From NCBI GenBank assembly GCA_002709695.1, contig PAQF01000026.1:1-64000 (forward strand): a DNA stretch of 64,000 bases. The letters are read 5' to 3'. A program made the position numbers and the translations under genes. The stretch comes from Candidatus Poribacteria bacterium (lineage in GTDB: Bacteria; Poribacteria; WGA-4E; UBA9662). A model generated the notes under the pieces. It was not told where the DNA came from. It made no database searches and was given only the letters and a program-made list of their open reading frames with translations. How positions within the stretch are numbered: the first letter of the stretch is position 1; each line of letters begins with the position of its first letter. This document shows positions 9,507-18,960 of this stretch, piece by piece.

Positions 9507-9535
9507 TTTTCATTCCTTCAAGGAGATGATATAAT
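9507..9535 (+). promoter_or_regulatory. Sigma70-type promoter candidate for the DUF255 gene
   Basis: TTTTCA (9507-9512) and a perfect TATAAT (9530-9535) are separated by 17 bases. Predicted transcription start is near 9542, which leaves almost no leader for the ATG at 9551 but a leader of about 78 bases for the ATG at 9620, so it supports the downstream start. Confidence 0.5.
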
Positions 9536-9619
9536 CCCATCATAAGTATTATGAAATTGCAGGTGAAATTCCGTAAATTCACTCTTCAAAAACTCCACTA
9601 CCAAAGCATTACTTTGAAC

Positions 9620-11725
9620 ATGCAAAATACTTCCAAACACACGAATCGATTGATCGACGAGACTAGTCCCTATCTTTTACAACACGCTCACAATCCCGTA
9701 GATTGGTACCCTTGGGGCGAAGAAGCACTAAACTTAGCCAAAGAACTAGACAAACCAATTCTGCTAAGCATTGGTTATTCTGCGTGCCACTGGTGTCACG
9801 TCATGGAACGAGAATCTTTCGAAAACGAAAAAATTGCTACCATCATGAATAAATATTATATCAACATCAAAGTCGATCGAGAAGAACGACCTGATCTGGA
9901 TGAAATCTACATGAGTGCCGTTCAAATCATGACAGGTTCGGGTGGTTGGCCTATGACAGTTTTTTTGACACCAGAGCTGAAACCATTTTACGGTGGAACC
10001 TACTTTCCTCCTGAAGATCGATATGGGCGTCCAGGCTTTCCAAAACTGCTGATAGCTGTTGAAGACGCCTACCGAAGCAAACGGACAGAAATTGATGAAC
10101 AAGCAGAGAAATTGGTGGCTCACATCAAACAAATTTCTAATCCTACAAGTGTAAAAGATCTATCGTTGGATAACAAGATTATCGAACAAGCTTTCTATCA
10201 CTACCAAAATACATTTGACAGCCAGCATGGAGGATTCGGCCAAGCACCAAAATTCCCACCTGGAATGGGATTGAGTTTATTATTGAGATACTGGAAAAAG
10301 TCAGGAAACTCGCGAGCATTGCATATAGTCGAATTCACCTTGGAAAAGATGGCACAAGGCGGAATGTACGATCAACTCGGAGGTGGATTTCACCGGTATT
10401 CGACTGACGAAATATGGCTGGTTCCTCACTTCGAGAAAATGCTCTACGATAACTCGCTTCTCACAGTTGCTTATTTGGAAGCATTCCAAGCCACCAAAAA
10501 ATCTTTCTACCGAGAAATCGCTGAAGAAACATTAAACTACATTTTACGCGAAATGTACGACCAGCAAAACGGTGGGTTCTATTCTACTCAAGATGCCGAC
10601 AGTGAAGGTGTAGAAGGAAAATTCTTTGTCTGGACGCTGGAGGAAATTGAACAGATTCTCGACCAGGCTGAGGCGAAAATTTTCTGCGATTTCTACGATA
10701 TCACCGATCAAGGCAACTTTGAACACAAAAACATTCCTTGGATCAAAACTCCAGTGGATCTATACATCAAAAAAACAAATATCAATCAAACTGATTTGCT
10801 CAATATTCTGGACAGGTGCCAAAAGAAACTTTTTGATGTCAGAGACAAACGAATCAAACCTGGCCTAGACGATAAAATCCTAACCAGTTGGAACGGCTTG
10901 ATGATTCGCAGCATGAGCCTTGCTTACCGAATCTTGGGTGAACCACAGTATCTGGAAGCAGCCGAAAAGTCTGCTAAATTCATTTTGACTAAACTAGTGC
11001 AGAAGAACGGGCATTTGCTACGAACTCACCGAGCTGGTAAAAGTCATCTGAACGCCTGTTTAGAAGATTATTCCTACTTTATTACGGGCCTAATCGAACT
11101 CTATCAGGCCAACTTTGATCCCTACTGGCTAACAGAAGCGAATCGACTTAATCAAATCATGATCGACCAGTTTTGGGACACCGAAAACGGAGGATTTTTC
11201 TTTACAGGGAAAGACCATCCAAAGCTGATTGTTCGCTCCAAATCAGCTTACGACGGCGCGACACCATCCGGTGCTTCAATGGCTGTTCATGTTTTGTTGC
11301 GACTAGCTATACTTCTCAACCAACCCGACTTGAAAGAGAAAGCAGAAACCACGTTCGCACTCTATAATGACAATATGAAGACTGCTCCATCTGGATCAGC
11401 TCAGATGCTATGCGGAGTTGATTTCCTAATTGACACCCCCAAGGAAATTGCTATCATCGGAGACCCTTCAAGCAAGCAAACACAGGAGATTCTAAGAAAT
11501 ATCAACCGTCGCTTTGTGCCTAACAAAGTAATTGCCCTACTAAATCCAAATGCAAAAGACAAACAAAAAATTGAGGAACTGATTCCACTACTAGCCAACA
11601 AGACATCAATTGCAGGAAAAACGACAATCTACGTCTGCCAAAATTATGCTTGCCAACTGCCAACAACCGATGTTAGCAAGTTAGACGAACTACTACACCC
11701 AGAACAACATCTAATCATTCAGTAA
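9620..11725 (+). CDS. Thioredoxin-domain protein of the YyaL / SPATA20 (DUF255) family
   Basis: A 701-residue protein. The N-terminus has the family signature [14 protein letters not shown] and NPVDWYPWG, followed by the thioredoxin-like C56-H-W-C59 in a [14 protein letters not shown] block. A long alpha/alpha-barrel domain follows, with [36 protein letters not shown] and DADSEG motifs, as in N-acylglucosamine-epimerase relatives. The frame is open upstream to ATG 9551. I chose 9620 because the family normally begins a few residues before the NRL motif and because of the promoter position. The biochemical role of the family is not settled. Its last 11 bases overlap the end of the convergent monoheme gene. 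Confidence 0.9.
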   Translation: MQNTSKHTNRLIDETSPYLLQHAHNPVDWYPWGEEALNLAKELDKPILLSIGYSACHWCHVMERESFENEKIATIMNKYYINIKVDREERPDLDEIYMSAVQIMTGSGGWPMTVFLTPELKPFYGGTYFPPEDRYGRPGFPKLLIAVEDAYRSKRTEIDEQAEKLVAHIKQISNPTSVKDLSLDNKIIEQAFYHYQNTFDSQHGGFGQAPKFPPGMGLSLLLRYWKKSGNSRALHIVEFTLEKMAQGGMYDQLGGGFHRYSTDEIWLVPHFEKMLYDNSLLTVAYLEAFQATKKSFYREIAEETLNYILREMYDQQNGGFYSTQDADSEGVEGKFFVWTLEEIEQILDQAEAKIFCDFYDITDQGNFEHKNIPWIKTPVDLYIKKTNINQTDLLNILDRCQKKLFDVRDKRIKPGLDDKILTSWNGLMIRSMSLAYRILGEPQYLEAAEKSAKFILTKLVQKNGHLLRTHRAGKSHLNACLEDYSYFITGLIELYQANFDPYWLTEANRLNQIMIDQFWDTENGGFFFTGKDHPKLIVRSKSAYDGATPSGASMAVHVLLRLAILLNQPDLKEKAETTFALYNDNMKTAPSGSAQMLCGVDFLIDTPKEIAIIGDPSSKQTQEILRNINRRFVPNKVIALLNPNAKDKQKIEELIPLLANKTSIAGKTTIYVCQNYACQLPTTDVSKLDELLHPEQHLIIQ

Positions 11726-12461
11726 CCGGGGAAAACCAAATATCGTATATAGAACCAATGATAATAACTGCTAACGAAATTGCCATCAACATACCACCAA
11801 GATACACAGTGTAAGCAAAGATCGAACTAATCAAACGAGTTAACCACCAAGACGTAATGTCGATAAACATCGCTATAAATGGAAGGGCTGCAACAAACAA
11901 ACGGATAGGAGGACTGAAGGAGGTAAATAAAAAAACCATCGAAAGTAAAAACGAGAAAACAGTAAATCCAAAAGCATGATAGTGTGTAAATCGCGCTAAC
12001 TTCCCAATTGACGGTCCCATATCAGGTTGTGCTGAAGCATAAACCTGATCATAAGTTTCTAATGGATAATCTGGTTTTTCATCATAAGGGTGACATCGAA
12101 CACAATTGTCTTCAAATATATACTGGATCTCCTGATACCCTTGCTCTGTACGACCCTGCGAAACCCACTCTTCTATTAATACCTTTTCCTCTTGAGTTGA
12201 CAAATACTGTTCCATAGAACCATTAATCTTGCTAACAAGCAAGGATTCCCCTCGATTTCCTCGATAAGTGATCTCAATATCACGAATTGTAGCTAATCCC
12301 AAACCACTTGTATCTCCGTCTGCCTGTCGCGTATTAATTTGCAAATTAAGCAAAGCAAATAAGTAAGAATATCCCATCATTAAAACAAAAAAACTAATAA
12401 TGATCTTATGTGAACATGACAGTTGATTGAGTTTCACATCCCCCAATTTCGTACTCTCCAT
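11715..12461 (-). CDS. Membrane-anchored protein with one c-type heme motif
   Basis: A 248-residue protein with one N-terminal membrane segment (about residues 19-40), a periplasmic domain of about 110 residues, and three to four membrane segments in the C-terminal half. The periplasmic part contains a single heme-attachment motif C120-V-R-C123-H124 within [11 protein letters not shown]. This layout suggests a membrane cytochrome or redox sensor. No cognate oxidase or reductase is in the window and I do not recognise the family. The gene is convergent with, and overlaps by 11 bases, the DUF255 gene. Its start lies 49 bases from the divergent barrel-transglutaminase gene. Confidence 0.65.
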   Translation of the reverse strand: MESTKLGDVKLNQLSCSHKIIISFFVLMMGYSYLFALLNLQINTRQADGDTSGLGLATIRDIEITYRGNRGESLLVSKINGSMEQYLSTQEEKVLIEEWVSQGRTEQGYQEIQYIFEDNCVRCHPYDEKPDYPLETYDQVYASAQPDMGPSIGKLARFTHYHAFGFTVFSFLLSMVFLFTSFSPPIRLFVAALPFIAMFIDITSWWLTRLISSIFAYTVYLGGMLMAISLAVIIIGSIYDIWFSPVTE

Positions 12462-12467
12462 GTAGAC

Positions 12468-12496
12468 TTGACAAAACCTCTAAATCGCCATAGTAT
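12468..12496 (+). promoter_or_regulatory. Sigma70-type promoter candidate for the barrel-transglutaminase operon
   Basis: A perfect TTGACA (12468-12473), a 17-base spacer and TAGTAT (12491-12496). Predicted initiation near 12503 is only a few bases before the ATG at 12511, so the transcript would be nearly leaderless. This fits the absence of a clear ribosome site there. Confidence 0.45.
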
Positions 12497-12510
12497 ATAT
12501 CATTATAAAG

Positions 12511-14604
12511 ATGATAAAGTCAAATCAAACGCTATTTTGCTATTTTGCTATTTTCATCTTGTCACAAGGGTTGCTATCCTTCTCTAAGGAAGAACTCCCA
12601 GAAATAGGTGCCCGACCAATCGGTATGGGAGGGGCGTTCGTTGCTATCGCGGAAGGCAGTACTTCCATTCGCCGAAATCCTGGAGGTATAGCAGAAACTG
12701 AAGCATACACTTTTGAATTCAATCAAAGTCCATCCAAGCTGTTCGGCCAACTAAAACATAATCATTTAAGCCTTGTCTTGCCCCGTACTGAACGAGCAGC
12801 AATCGGAATAGATTGGGGCCAAATTAGACTTGACGATGATGAACTTTCTGTCAACCACAACAGCTTTCACTTTTCCTATAGTTATAAACTGAATAATCTT
12901 ATATCAGTGGGAGCAAATCTAAAGTATCTAAGCAACATGGTCAGCTTGGATTTGCAAAAAGTTGGATCCGACATCGGTTGGGGTAGTGATCTTGGTATTT
13001 TTCTCAAATCGATTAATAACATCAACCTTGGTCTTTTTGTACAAGACTTCATTGGATTCGGAACGGGACAAGGAATCCAACGGGGAACATGGATTCGCCA
13101 TAACAGTGGCATTAATGAAAAAGTGTTCTCAACGGCTTACAAGTTTGGACTTGCATATCGACCCAGTACACAGTGGCTAATTGCTACCGATTTCACTGAT
13201 CGTTTCCATTTCGGAGCGGAATTTTCACCAAATCCTCGATTCATGATTCGTGCGGGTCTACAAACTGACTTCCACGGCGAAATACTCCCAACCTATACCT
13301 TAGGAGGCGGCATCAGATATAAATCGACGTTCTTAAATCTTGCCTATTTAATACCTAAAACCCTGCCAACAACAGCTTATGTGAGTCTTTCGATTAATTT
13401 CGATTTCAGGAAATTGCCAATTCAAATTGAACAAGTACGAATTCGCGATATCTTCCCCACACATTATAATTTCTATGCCCGTCCAAACCGTGAAGCAAAA
13501 GTAATCATACTGGATAACCCAAACACACCTCCCAACCTGACAAATGATGATTTAAATCGTTACTTTCCAATTCTGCCCCAAGATACAATCGGCCGAATTT
13601 GGCTGAAAAACACGAGCCGGAAAACGATTTCGATCCGAATTGAAATTTTTGTCGATGATTTTGTCAGTAAAAATGGCACAGAAGTTGCAACTAACATCCA
13701 GTTACCACCCATGACTCGGGTTTCAGTACCAATTCGACAAATTGTCTTGACGCGTCAAGCAGTCGAATTAACTCGAACGCACCCAGTAGAAACACGCATT
13801 CGGGTATCAGAAAATGGAGGGACAGCATCCAAAACGATATCAACAACAATCATTCTACACGACAACAAAATGACTTTACTTGACGACATATCAAAGCTAT
13901 CATCTTTTATCTCATCAAATAACTTGGTAGTCCGAGATTTTATCAACCAAATTCGCACCAAGTTTCAAGATAAAATTAAAATATGGAAAAGAAGGCTCCC
14001 AGAAAACTTACTTTGGGCCATGCTATCGTTCAATTCTTTGCAAGGCATTTTTTACGCTACTGATCCAAATATACCGCTGGAAAGTGGAGCAATAGATGAA
14101 ATCCAACATCCTCATGAAATGCTACAGCGATTTGCTGTTGCGAAAGAAACCCAAAGTAAATCCAGCACCTTTGGAGACTGCGATGATAGCACGGTACTTT
14201 ACTGCTCAATTCTAGAATCTGTGGGTATCAATACAGCATTAATTCAATTCCCTAAACATGTAATGATGGCTTTTAATCTAGGAAATGTATCACTCGAACA
14301 AGCTCAAAATCTATCTATACCTAATGTCTATATAGCAATTAATGGTCAAGTCTGGATACCTATCGAAACAACAATGATCAAAGATGGTTTTGTTCCAGCC
14401 TGGAAAACGGCTATTGAACAATTACAAAAGGAACCAATTGAAGAACTAGCAACCGTAGAAAGTGGTTGGGAAAAATACGGAGCCAGCTCAATTCAGGGCA
14501 GAACCCAAGTTTTCTCTATACCAGAAAATCAAATTCAAAGACAAATAGAAATAGATCTCACAAATGAGGTCCTGCACCAATTTTCTCAAGTGAAAAAAGA
14601 TTAG
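12511..14604 (+). CDS. Outer-membrane beta-barrel (PorV/UPF0164-like) fused to a transglutaminase-like domain
   Basis: A 697-residue protein with a hydrophobic N-terminal export signal (to about residue 25). It continues with GARPIGMGGAFVAIAEGS...NPGG, the signature that opens PorV/UPF0164/FadL-like barrels. Residues of about 30-310 alternate aromatic and polar strands and end in a typical barrel strand. A beta-rich linker follows. The C-terminal 200 residues contain a transglutaminase-like core: C557 in FGDCDDST, H583 in PKHVMMAFN, and an acidic third position, probably E619 in WIPIETT. The barrel would place the enzyme at the outer membrane. Catalysis (proteolysis or cross-linking) is inferred from the family and not shown. 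It is the first gene of an operon with the FecR-like gene (9-base gap) and the two-component genes. Confidence 0.72.
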   Translation: MIKSNQTLFCYFAIFILSQGLLSFSKEELPEIGARPIGMGGAFVAIAEGSTSIRRNPGGIAETEAYTFEFNQSPSKLFGQLKHNHLSLVLPRTERAAIGIDWGQIRLDDDELSVNHNSFHFSYSYKLNNLISVGANLKYLSNMVSLDLQKVGSDIGWGSDLGIFLKSINNINLGLFVQDFIGFGTGQGIQRGTWIRHNSGINEKVFSTAYKFGLAYRPSTQWLIATDFTDRFHFGAEFSPNPRFMIRAGLQTDFHGEILPTYTLGGGIRYKSTFLNLAYLIPKTLPTTAYVSLSINFDFRKLPIQIEQVRIRDIFPTHYNFYARPNREAKVIILDNPNTPPNLTNDDLNRYFPILPQDTIGRIWLKNTSRKTISIRIEIFVDDFVSKNGTEVATNIQLPPMTRVSVPIRQIVLTRQAVELTRTHPVETRIRVSENGGTASKTISTTIILHDNKMTLLDDISKLSSFISSNNLVVRDFINQIRTKFQDKIKIWKRRLPENLLWAMLSFNSLQGIFYATDPNIPLESGAIDEIQHPHEMLQRFAVAKETQSKSSTFGDCDDSTVLYCSILESVGINTALIQFPKHVMMAFNLGNVSLEQAQNLSIPNVYIAINGQVWIPIETTMIKDGFVPAWKTAIEQLQKEPIEELATVESGWEKYGASSIQGRTQVFSIPENQIQRQIEIDLTNEVLHQFSQVKKD

Positions 14605-14613
14605 AAGGATGAC

Positions 14614-15468
14614 ATGAATAAATTCAAAAATATAATTTGGCTTTTCATAATTGCTTCCAGTTTACCATGTTCCGCTAAAAACCAAGTCATATTCACCTTC
14701 GGTAAAATAGAAATTTTGCCAGCGAATTCTCAGAATTGGTTTTTTTTAAAAAAAGATCAAATACTGGAAGACAAAGACCTGTTACGACTACCCCCTAGAT
14801 CCCTGATTCGCTTGAAGGCTAATGACGGCACTTTATTGCCAACACTATCTGGAGGACGTGAGATTAAGGTAGAAACTTTGGTTCAGGAAGGATTGCAACT
14901 CAAAAACAGAACTGGTACGCGAACCAATCAGGCCATTAACGGAAATCTTACTGTTGATGTTCTTCCACTAGGTAACAAAACTACGAACTTATCGAACTAC
15001 ACAAGATCAGATTCAAAAAATATAACAAAGGAACAACTAGCAAAACTTCGTCTCCAAATTCATCATCCCCCTTCAGATTTCATACAATTACTACCAAAAT
15101 TACCCATCGTGAAAGACTCCGATCATTATCCAAGCGAAAATCTTAATCTGGCCCGCACAATTTACAACTCCATCATTGCCAACCCAACTCTTGCTAACAG
15201 AAAACAGAACCCAAAACTGAATCATTCTCTTTTGTATGCACAATTAATACATTATGCCCAAATTCCGGTTGACCTAACAACAAACAATTCGGGAAAATTG
15301 ACCATCATTTTCGACAGTGGGATCTCCTCAATTAATGCTAAAACAATTACAGCAAACAAACAATTAATTGTTAAACAAAAGGATCAAAATCATATCCAAA
15401 TTCCTGTGCGAGTAAAACCAGAAACAAATTTTATAACGGCATGGTACAATGGGAAAATTAACAGGTGA
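14614..15468 (+). CDS. FecR-like periplasmic protein
   Basis: A 284-residue protein starting at an ATG preceded by AAGGA. It has a short signal peptide ending near PCSA, about residue 21. Residues of about 28-90 follow the FecR pattern: a 'G-x-I-x-I' strand, a tryptophan, 'ILEDKDLLRLPPRSLIRLK' and a 'DGTLL' turn. In iron-transport systems FecR relays an outer-membrane signal to a cytoplasmic regulator. FecR-fold domains are also commonly paired with CHASE2 sensors, which is what follows here with a 20-base overlap. The remaining 190 residues are low in recognisable motifs. The likely role is a periplasmic link between the barrel-transglutaminase and the kinase. Confidence 0.6.
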   Translation: MNKFKNIIWLFIIASSLPCSAKNQVIFTFGKIEILPANSQNWFFLKKDQILEDKDLLRLPPRSLIRLKANDGTLLPTLSGGREIKVETLVQEGLQLKNRTGTRTNQAINGNLTVDVLPLGNKTTNLSNYTRSDSKNITKEQLAKLRLQIHHPPSDFIQLLPKLPIVKDSDHYPSENLNLARTIYNSIIANPTLANRKQNPKLNHSLLYAQLIHYAQIPVDLTTNNSGKLTIIFDSGISSINAKTITANKQLIVKQKDQNHIQIPVRVKPETNFITAWYNGKINR

Positions 15469-17377
15469 CCCAAAGTTTAAAACATATCTATTGATATGCC
15501 TAGTTAGTCTCTTACCCTTTATCCTGATTGCCGCTATCCGAAACTTCGACATATTACAACTTATCGAGCTAAGAGCACTTGATACACGGTTACGACTAAT
15601 AAGTACACCGGATGTATCCCCCGCACTTATTTTAATTACTATCGACGATAAGAGCCAAAATGCCGAAGGCATTGGGCAACTTCCTTGGCCACCATATATC
15701 TACAGTTCCCTACTTGAGTCTCTCCACACGACAAAGCCCGCTGCTACAGGTTTAATTGCAAGATTTAACCGGAACTGGGACGGTCCCACGATTCCAGGTG
15801 AAAACCTTTTTGTCATTCAATTGTATACTGCTGAGGATAAATATCGAACAGAGATCCCCCGTATTAAAAATTGGATTGATCTTCCTACAATGCTCAGAAC
15901 TGCCGAGACAGTAAGCTTTAGCGTCTTTCCTGAAAGTCAATCAGACGGCATCTACAGATCTGGACAACTTGTGGTCTTCAACACTCAGAAAAACAAGCTG
16001 CAATTTTCACTTGAAATGCTAATGCTATGTCAACTACACAACATCCCACCAGAAACGATAAAAGTAAAAAAGAGCATTTGGAAAGGAAAATTCCTAAGCA
16101 TGAAATTAAAATCTGGTAAGGATATTAAAATTCCAATTGACGCAACGGGGCGCACCTTTCCACGCTTAATTAAGAATTCTGAGCGTTTTCCTGCCATGTC
16201 TTTTATAGATGTATTACTATCGTCAGAGGCAGCCAGAAACGATACTTTCCAACACAAGATTTCTCTAATTGGAGTCACAACACCAGACGCCCCCAAAGCC
16301 CAAACGGCATTTGGAAAAATGTCTGCACTTGAACTCCGAGCAAACCTGATGAATTCACTACTCAACCAAAGTTTAATCTGGAAGCCAAGTTATCAAGCTG
16401 AAATTTTCTATCTTGCTATACTAGCCATTATATCTAGCATCGGATCAATCCTAGTATTTCATAATAACCGTAACTACCATACACAACTTTTACTTACCTC
16501 AGGATTGTTCATATTACACTTATCATTTTCTATTACAATATTTATCTTAGCAACAATCTGGATCCAGATTGCAATTGCGAGCCTAGCAATTATAACAAGC
16601 GGAATTTCAAGTTGTCTATTCTTAGGCCATACACGATTAAGAGAAACATTACACGAATTACGGGCAACACAGGAACAACTGATCAAATCAGAAAAAGAAG
16701 CAGTCTTCGGCGTCATGACAGCGCGCGTAAGACACGAACTTCGAAACGTCTTAAATCTAATTCAATCACCTGCCGAGATGATACGTAACAATTTCTTAAA
16801 AGGAGACCCACTTAACCTGCGCAGAAACACTCAAGAAATTGTCAGTGAGATGGACGCAATTATTGGTAGGGTCGCAAAGCTTGATGAGATGGTTGAAAAC
16901 GAGCTTAGCTTCTTCCACAACATTCATCTTGACCTCAAATTGCAAGAGATTGAACCTATTATACGTTCAGCTATTCAAGAAGTTGAAACAACAATCCAAA
17001 AACACAAAACTGATGTTCACCTTGATCTTTCACCGATAGTTCCATTAATACAAATAAACAGTGAGAAAATGCGCATGGTGTTTGTAAATCTGATTCGAAA
17101 CGCCTGTCAAGCAATACAGATCAACGGAGAAATTACAATCAAAGTACACGTAAAAAACAAAATCATAATTACTGTGGAAGATAATGGATATGGTATTCCA
17201 GATACTAATCTCGACCAGATTTTTGAACCATTTTTTACTACAAAACCACACGGTCTAGGACTGGGGTTAATGAACGCTAAAAATATTATCAAAGAACATA
17301 ATGGTACAATTAAGGCTAGCAGCAAAATGGGTAGCGGCACAACATTTACAATTGAATTACCGATTGGAGAAACCTAA
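15449..17377 (+). CDS. CHASE2-domain sensor histidine kinase
   Basis: A 642-residue inner-membrane kinase. A membrane segment near residues 8-28 is followed by a periplasmic CHASE2 domain of about 290 residues, with the typical opening ELRALDTRLRL and the LILITIDDKS segment. Three closely spaced membrane helices then precede a short linker. The phosphoacceptor is H429 in RVRHELRNVLN. The ATPase region shows the N-box NLIRNACQAI, the G1 box VEDNGYGIP, and the GLGLGLMNAKNII lid. It overlaps the FecR-like gene by 20 bases, and its TAA shares an A with the ATG of the response-regulator gene. Co-translation and a cognate pair are therefore strongly indicated. Confidence 0.9.
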   Translation: MGKLTGDPKFKTYLLICLVSLLPFILIAAIRNFDILQLIELRALDTRLRLISTPDVSPALILITIDDKSQNAEGIGQLPWPPYIYSSLLESLHTTKPAATGLIARFNRNWDGPTIPGENLFVIQLYTAEDKYRTEIPRIKNWIDLPTMLRTAETVSFSVFPESQSDGIYRSGQLVVFNTQKNKLQFSLEMLMLCQLHNIPPETIKVKKSIWKGKFLSMKLKSGKDIKIPIDATGRTFPRLIKNSERFPAMSFIDVLLSSEAARNDTFQHKISLIGVTTPDAPKAQTAFGKMSALELRANLMNSLLNQSLIWKPSYQAEIFYLAILAIISSIGSILVFHNNRNYHTQLLLTSGLFILHLSFSITIFILATIWIQIAIASLAIITSGISSCLFLGHTRLRETLHELRATQEQLIKSEKEAVFGVMTARVRHELRNVLNLIQSPAEMIRNNFLKGDPLNLRRNTQEIVSEMDAIIGRVAKLDEMVENELSFFHNIHLDLKLQEIEPIIRSAIQEVETTIQKHKTDVHLDLSPIVPLIQINSEKMRMVFVNLIRNACQAIQINGEITIKVHVKNKIIITVEDNGYGIPDTNLDQIFEPFFTTKPHGLGLGLMNAKNIIKEHNGTIKASSKMGSGTTFTIELPIGET

Positions 17378-18795
17378 TGAGAAAGTCACGAATCTTGATC
17401 GCTGATGATGAAAAGCACACTTGTCAATACATAGAAAAACACATCAAGATGGAACCAGATATCAATGCAGATATTGACTTTGCACATCATTTAAATCAAG
17501 CGATCAGAATGTTAGACGAAAACCCAAGTTATGACCTTATACTAATTGATCTATGGATGCCAGACCAAACGGGCACGCTCGACAGAAAAGCGGGCATAAA
17601 AATCCTTGAAAAGAGCAGATCCCTTCAACCAAGACCACAAGCAATTACGGTTACTGCTAATAGTTCCTCGCAGACTGCACTCGAAACAAGCGGGCTTGGC
17701 GTATACGACTATATAACTAAACCAATCAATTACACTGAACTCATCAGTTTGATCAAAGACATCCTCAACCGTCCAAACAAAAAACACAGTCCAGCTATCC
17801 CAGACATATTTGAGGAAGAAGAAATTATCGGTCGAAGTCAACCAATGATTGAAGTTATGAAAAAAGTTGGCCGAGTGGCATCATCAACAGCAGATATCCT
17901 TATTTGCGGTGAAACAGGCACAGGTAAAGACCTCATCGCCCGTGCTATCCATCAGTACAGCAATCGATGCAATGGCCCCTTCATTCCGGTGAACTGCAGT
18001 GCAATCCCAGGAGAACTCATTGAGGCAGAACTATTTGGAATCGGAAAACAGGTTGCAACATCTGTCAATCAGCGAATCGGAAAATTTCAGCGGGCAAACG
18101 GAGGAACAATATTTCTCGATGAAATCGGAGATTTATCTCTAGACATGCAACCCAAGCTACTACGAGCCCTAGACTACAAGGAAATTCAGAGAGTTGGACA
18201 AAGCACCGAGAAAGTGGATGTTCGCGTTATTGCAGCTACAAACCGAAACCTGCTAGAAGCCACTAAGGAGGGTTTTTTTCGCTCTGACCTCTACTATCGC
18301 CTAAGTTTTATTATCGATCTCCCACCTCTCCGTGAAAGAAAAGGAGATATCCTTTTACTCGCTAATCACTTTTTGAAAAAATACATCAAATCCGCTGAAC
18401 AACGAAAAATACAAGGTTTTTCCCCCAACGTATTGAAAAAATTTGAGACAAACCGCTGGAACGGAAATATTAGAGAACTCGAGAAAGTAGTTGAATACGC
18501 AACCATAACATGCCGTAACGAGTACGTATCTGAGACAGATCTACCTTCATGGCAATTCGATCAAGTGGATCTTAATTCCAATAAAAAGCCACACACACTC
18601 GAAGATTTGATTAACACCAAAACAATTAAAGAAGCATCCCAAAAATTCGAACGTTTTTTTCTTGAACAAAAATTTCAGAAAAACAACTGGAATGTCCAAT
18701 TAACTGCAGACGAAATCGGCCTCACACGACAATCTCTTCATCGAAAAATGAAAACACTTGGCCTTAAACGAGAACAAGCCAACACTTCTAAGTGA
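17377..18795 (+). CDS. NtrC-type response regulator with a non-canonical GAFTGA loop
   Basis: A 472-residue regulator with three domains. The receiver carries phosphoacceptor D58 in LIDLWMPD. The AAA+ domain has Walker A GETGTGKD (from G178) and Walker B GGTIFLDEIGDL. A Fis-type helix-turn-helix sits at the C-terminus (TADEIGLTRQSLHRKM). The loop that normally reads GAFTGA and contacts sigma54 reads Q225-V-A-T-S-V230, and the segment is one residue shorter before RIGKF. Regulators without GAFTGA (for example VpsR and TyrR types) generally act with sigma70 holoenzyme. Its overlapping kinase gene is the obvious partner, and the next gene is a sigma70 factor. Confidence 0.9.
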   Translation: MRKSRILIADDEKHTCQYIEKHIKMEPDINADIDFAHHLNQAIRMLDENPSYDLILIDLWMPDQTGTLDRKAGIKILEKSRSLQPRPQAITVTANSSSQTALETSGLGVYDYITKPINYTELISLIKDILNRPNKKHSPAIPDIFEEEEIIGRSQPMIEVMKKVGRVASSTADILICGETGTGKDLIARAIHQYSNRCNGPFIPVNCSAIPGELIEAELFGIGKQVATSVNQRIGKFQRANGGTIFLDEIGDLSLDMQPKLLRALDYKEIQRVGQSTEKVDVRVIAATNRNLLEATKEGFFRSDLYYRLSFIIDLPPLRERKGDILLLANHFLKKYIKSAEQRKIQGFSPNVLKKFETNRWNGNIRELEKVVEYATITCRNEYVSETDLPSWQFDQVDLNSNKKPHTLEDLINTKTIKEASQKFERFFLEQKFQKNNWNVQLTADEIGLTRQSLHRKMKTLGLKREQANTSK

Positions 18796-18880
18796 CACTG
18801 TAACATAATAGAGACACCTCTACCTCATACTATACAACTTTCCATTAAGAAAACACGCAACGATCATATCCACTCGAAAT

Positions 18881-18896
18881 CGGCACACATTTTGCT
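18881..18896 (+). promoter_or_regulatory. Sigma54-type (-24/-12) promoter candidate upstream of the sigma factor gene
   Basis: CGGCAC (18881-18886), five bases and TTGCT (18892-18896) match the TGGCAC-N5-TTGCW consensus at all but the first base, with the invariant GG and GC exactly ten bases apart. Predicted initiation is near 18907, about 54 bases before the sigma gene start. It lies between a gene for an NtrC-type regulator and a sigma gene, which supports the match, but no experiment backs it. Confidence 0.5.
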
Positions 18897-18960
18897 AGTA
18901 ATACAGAAAATAAAATGATCCAAAAGATTAAGCAATTCGTAAGAAGATTTAAGAAAATCT

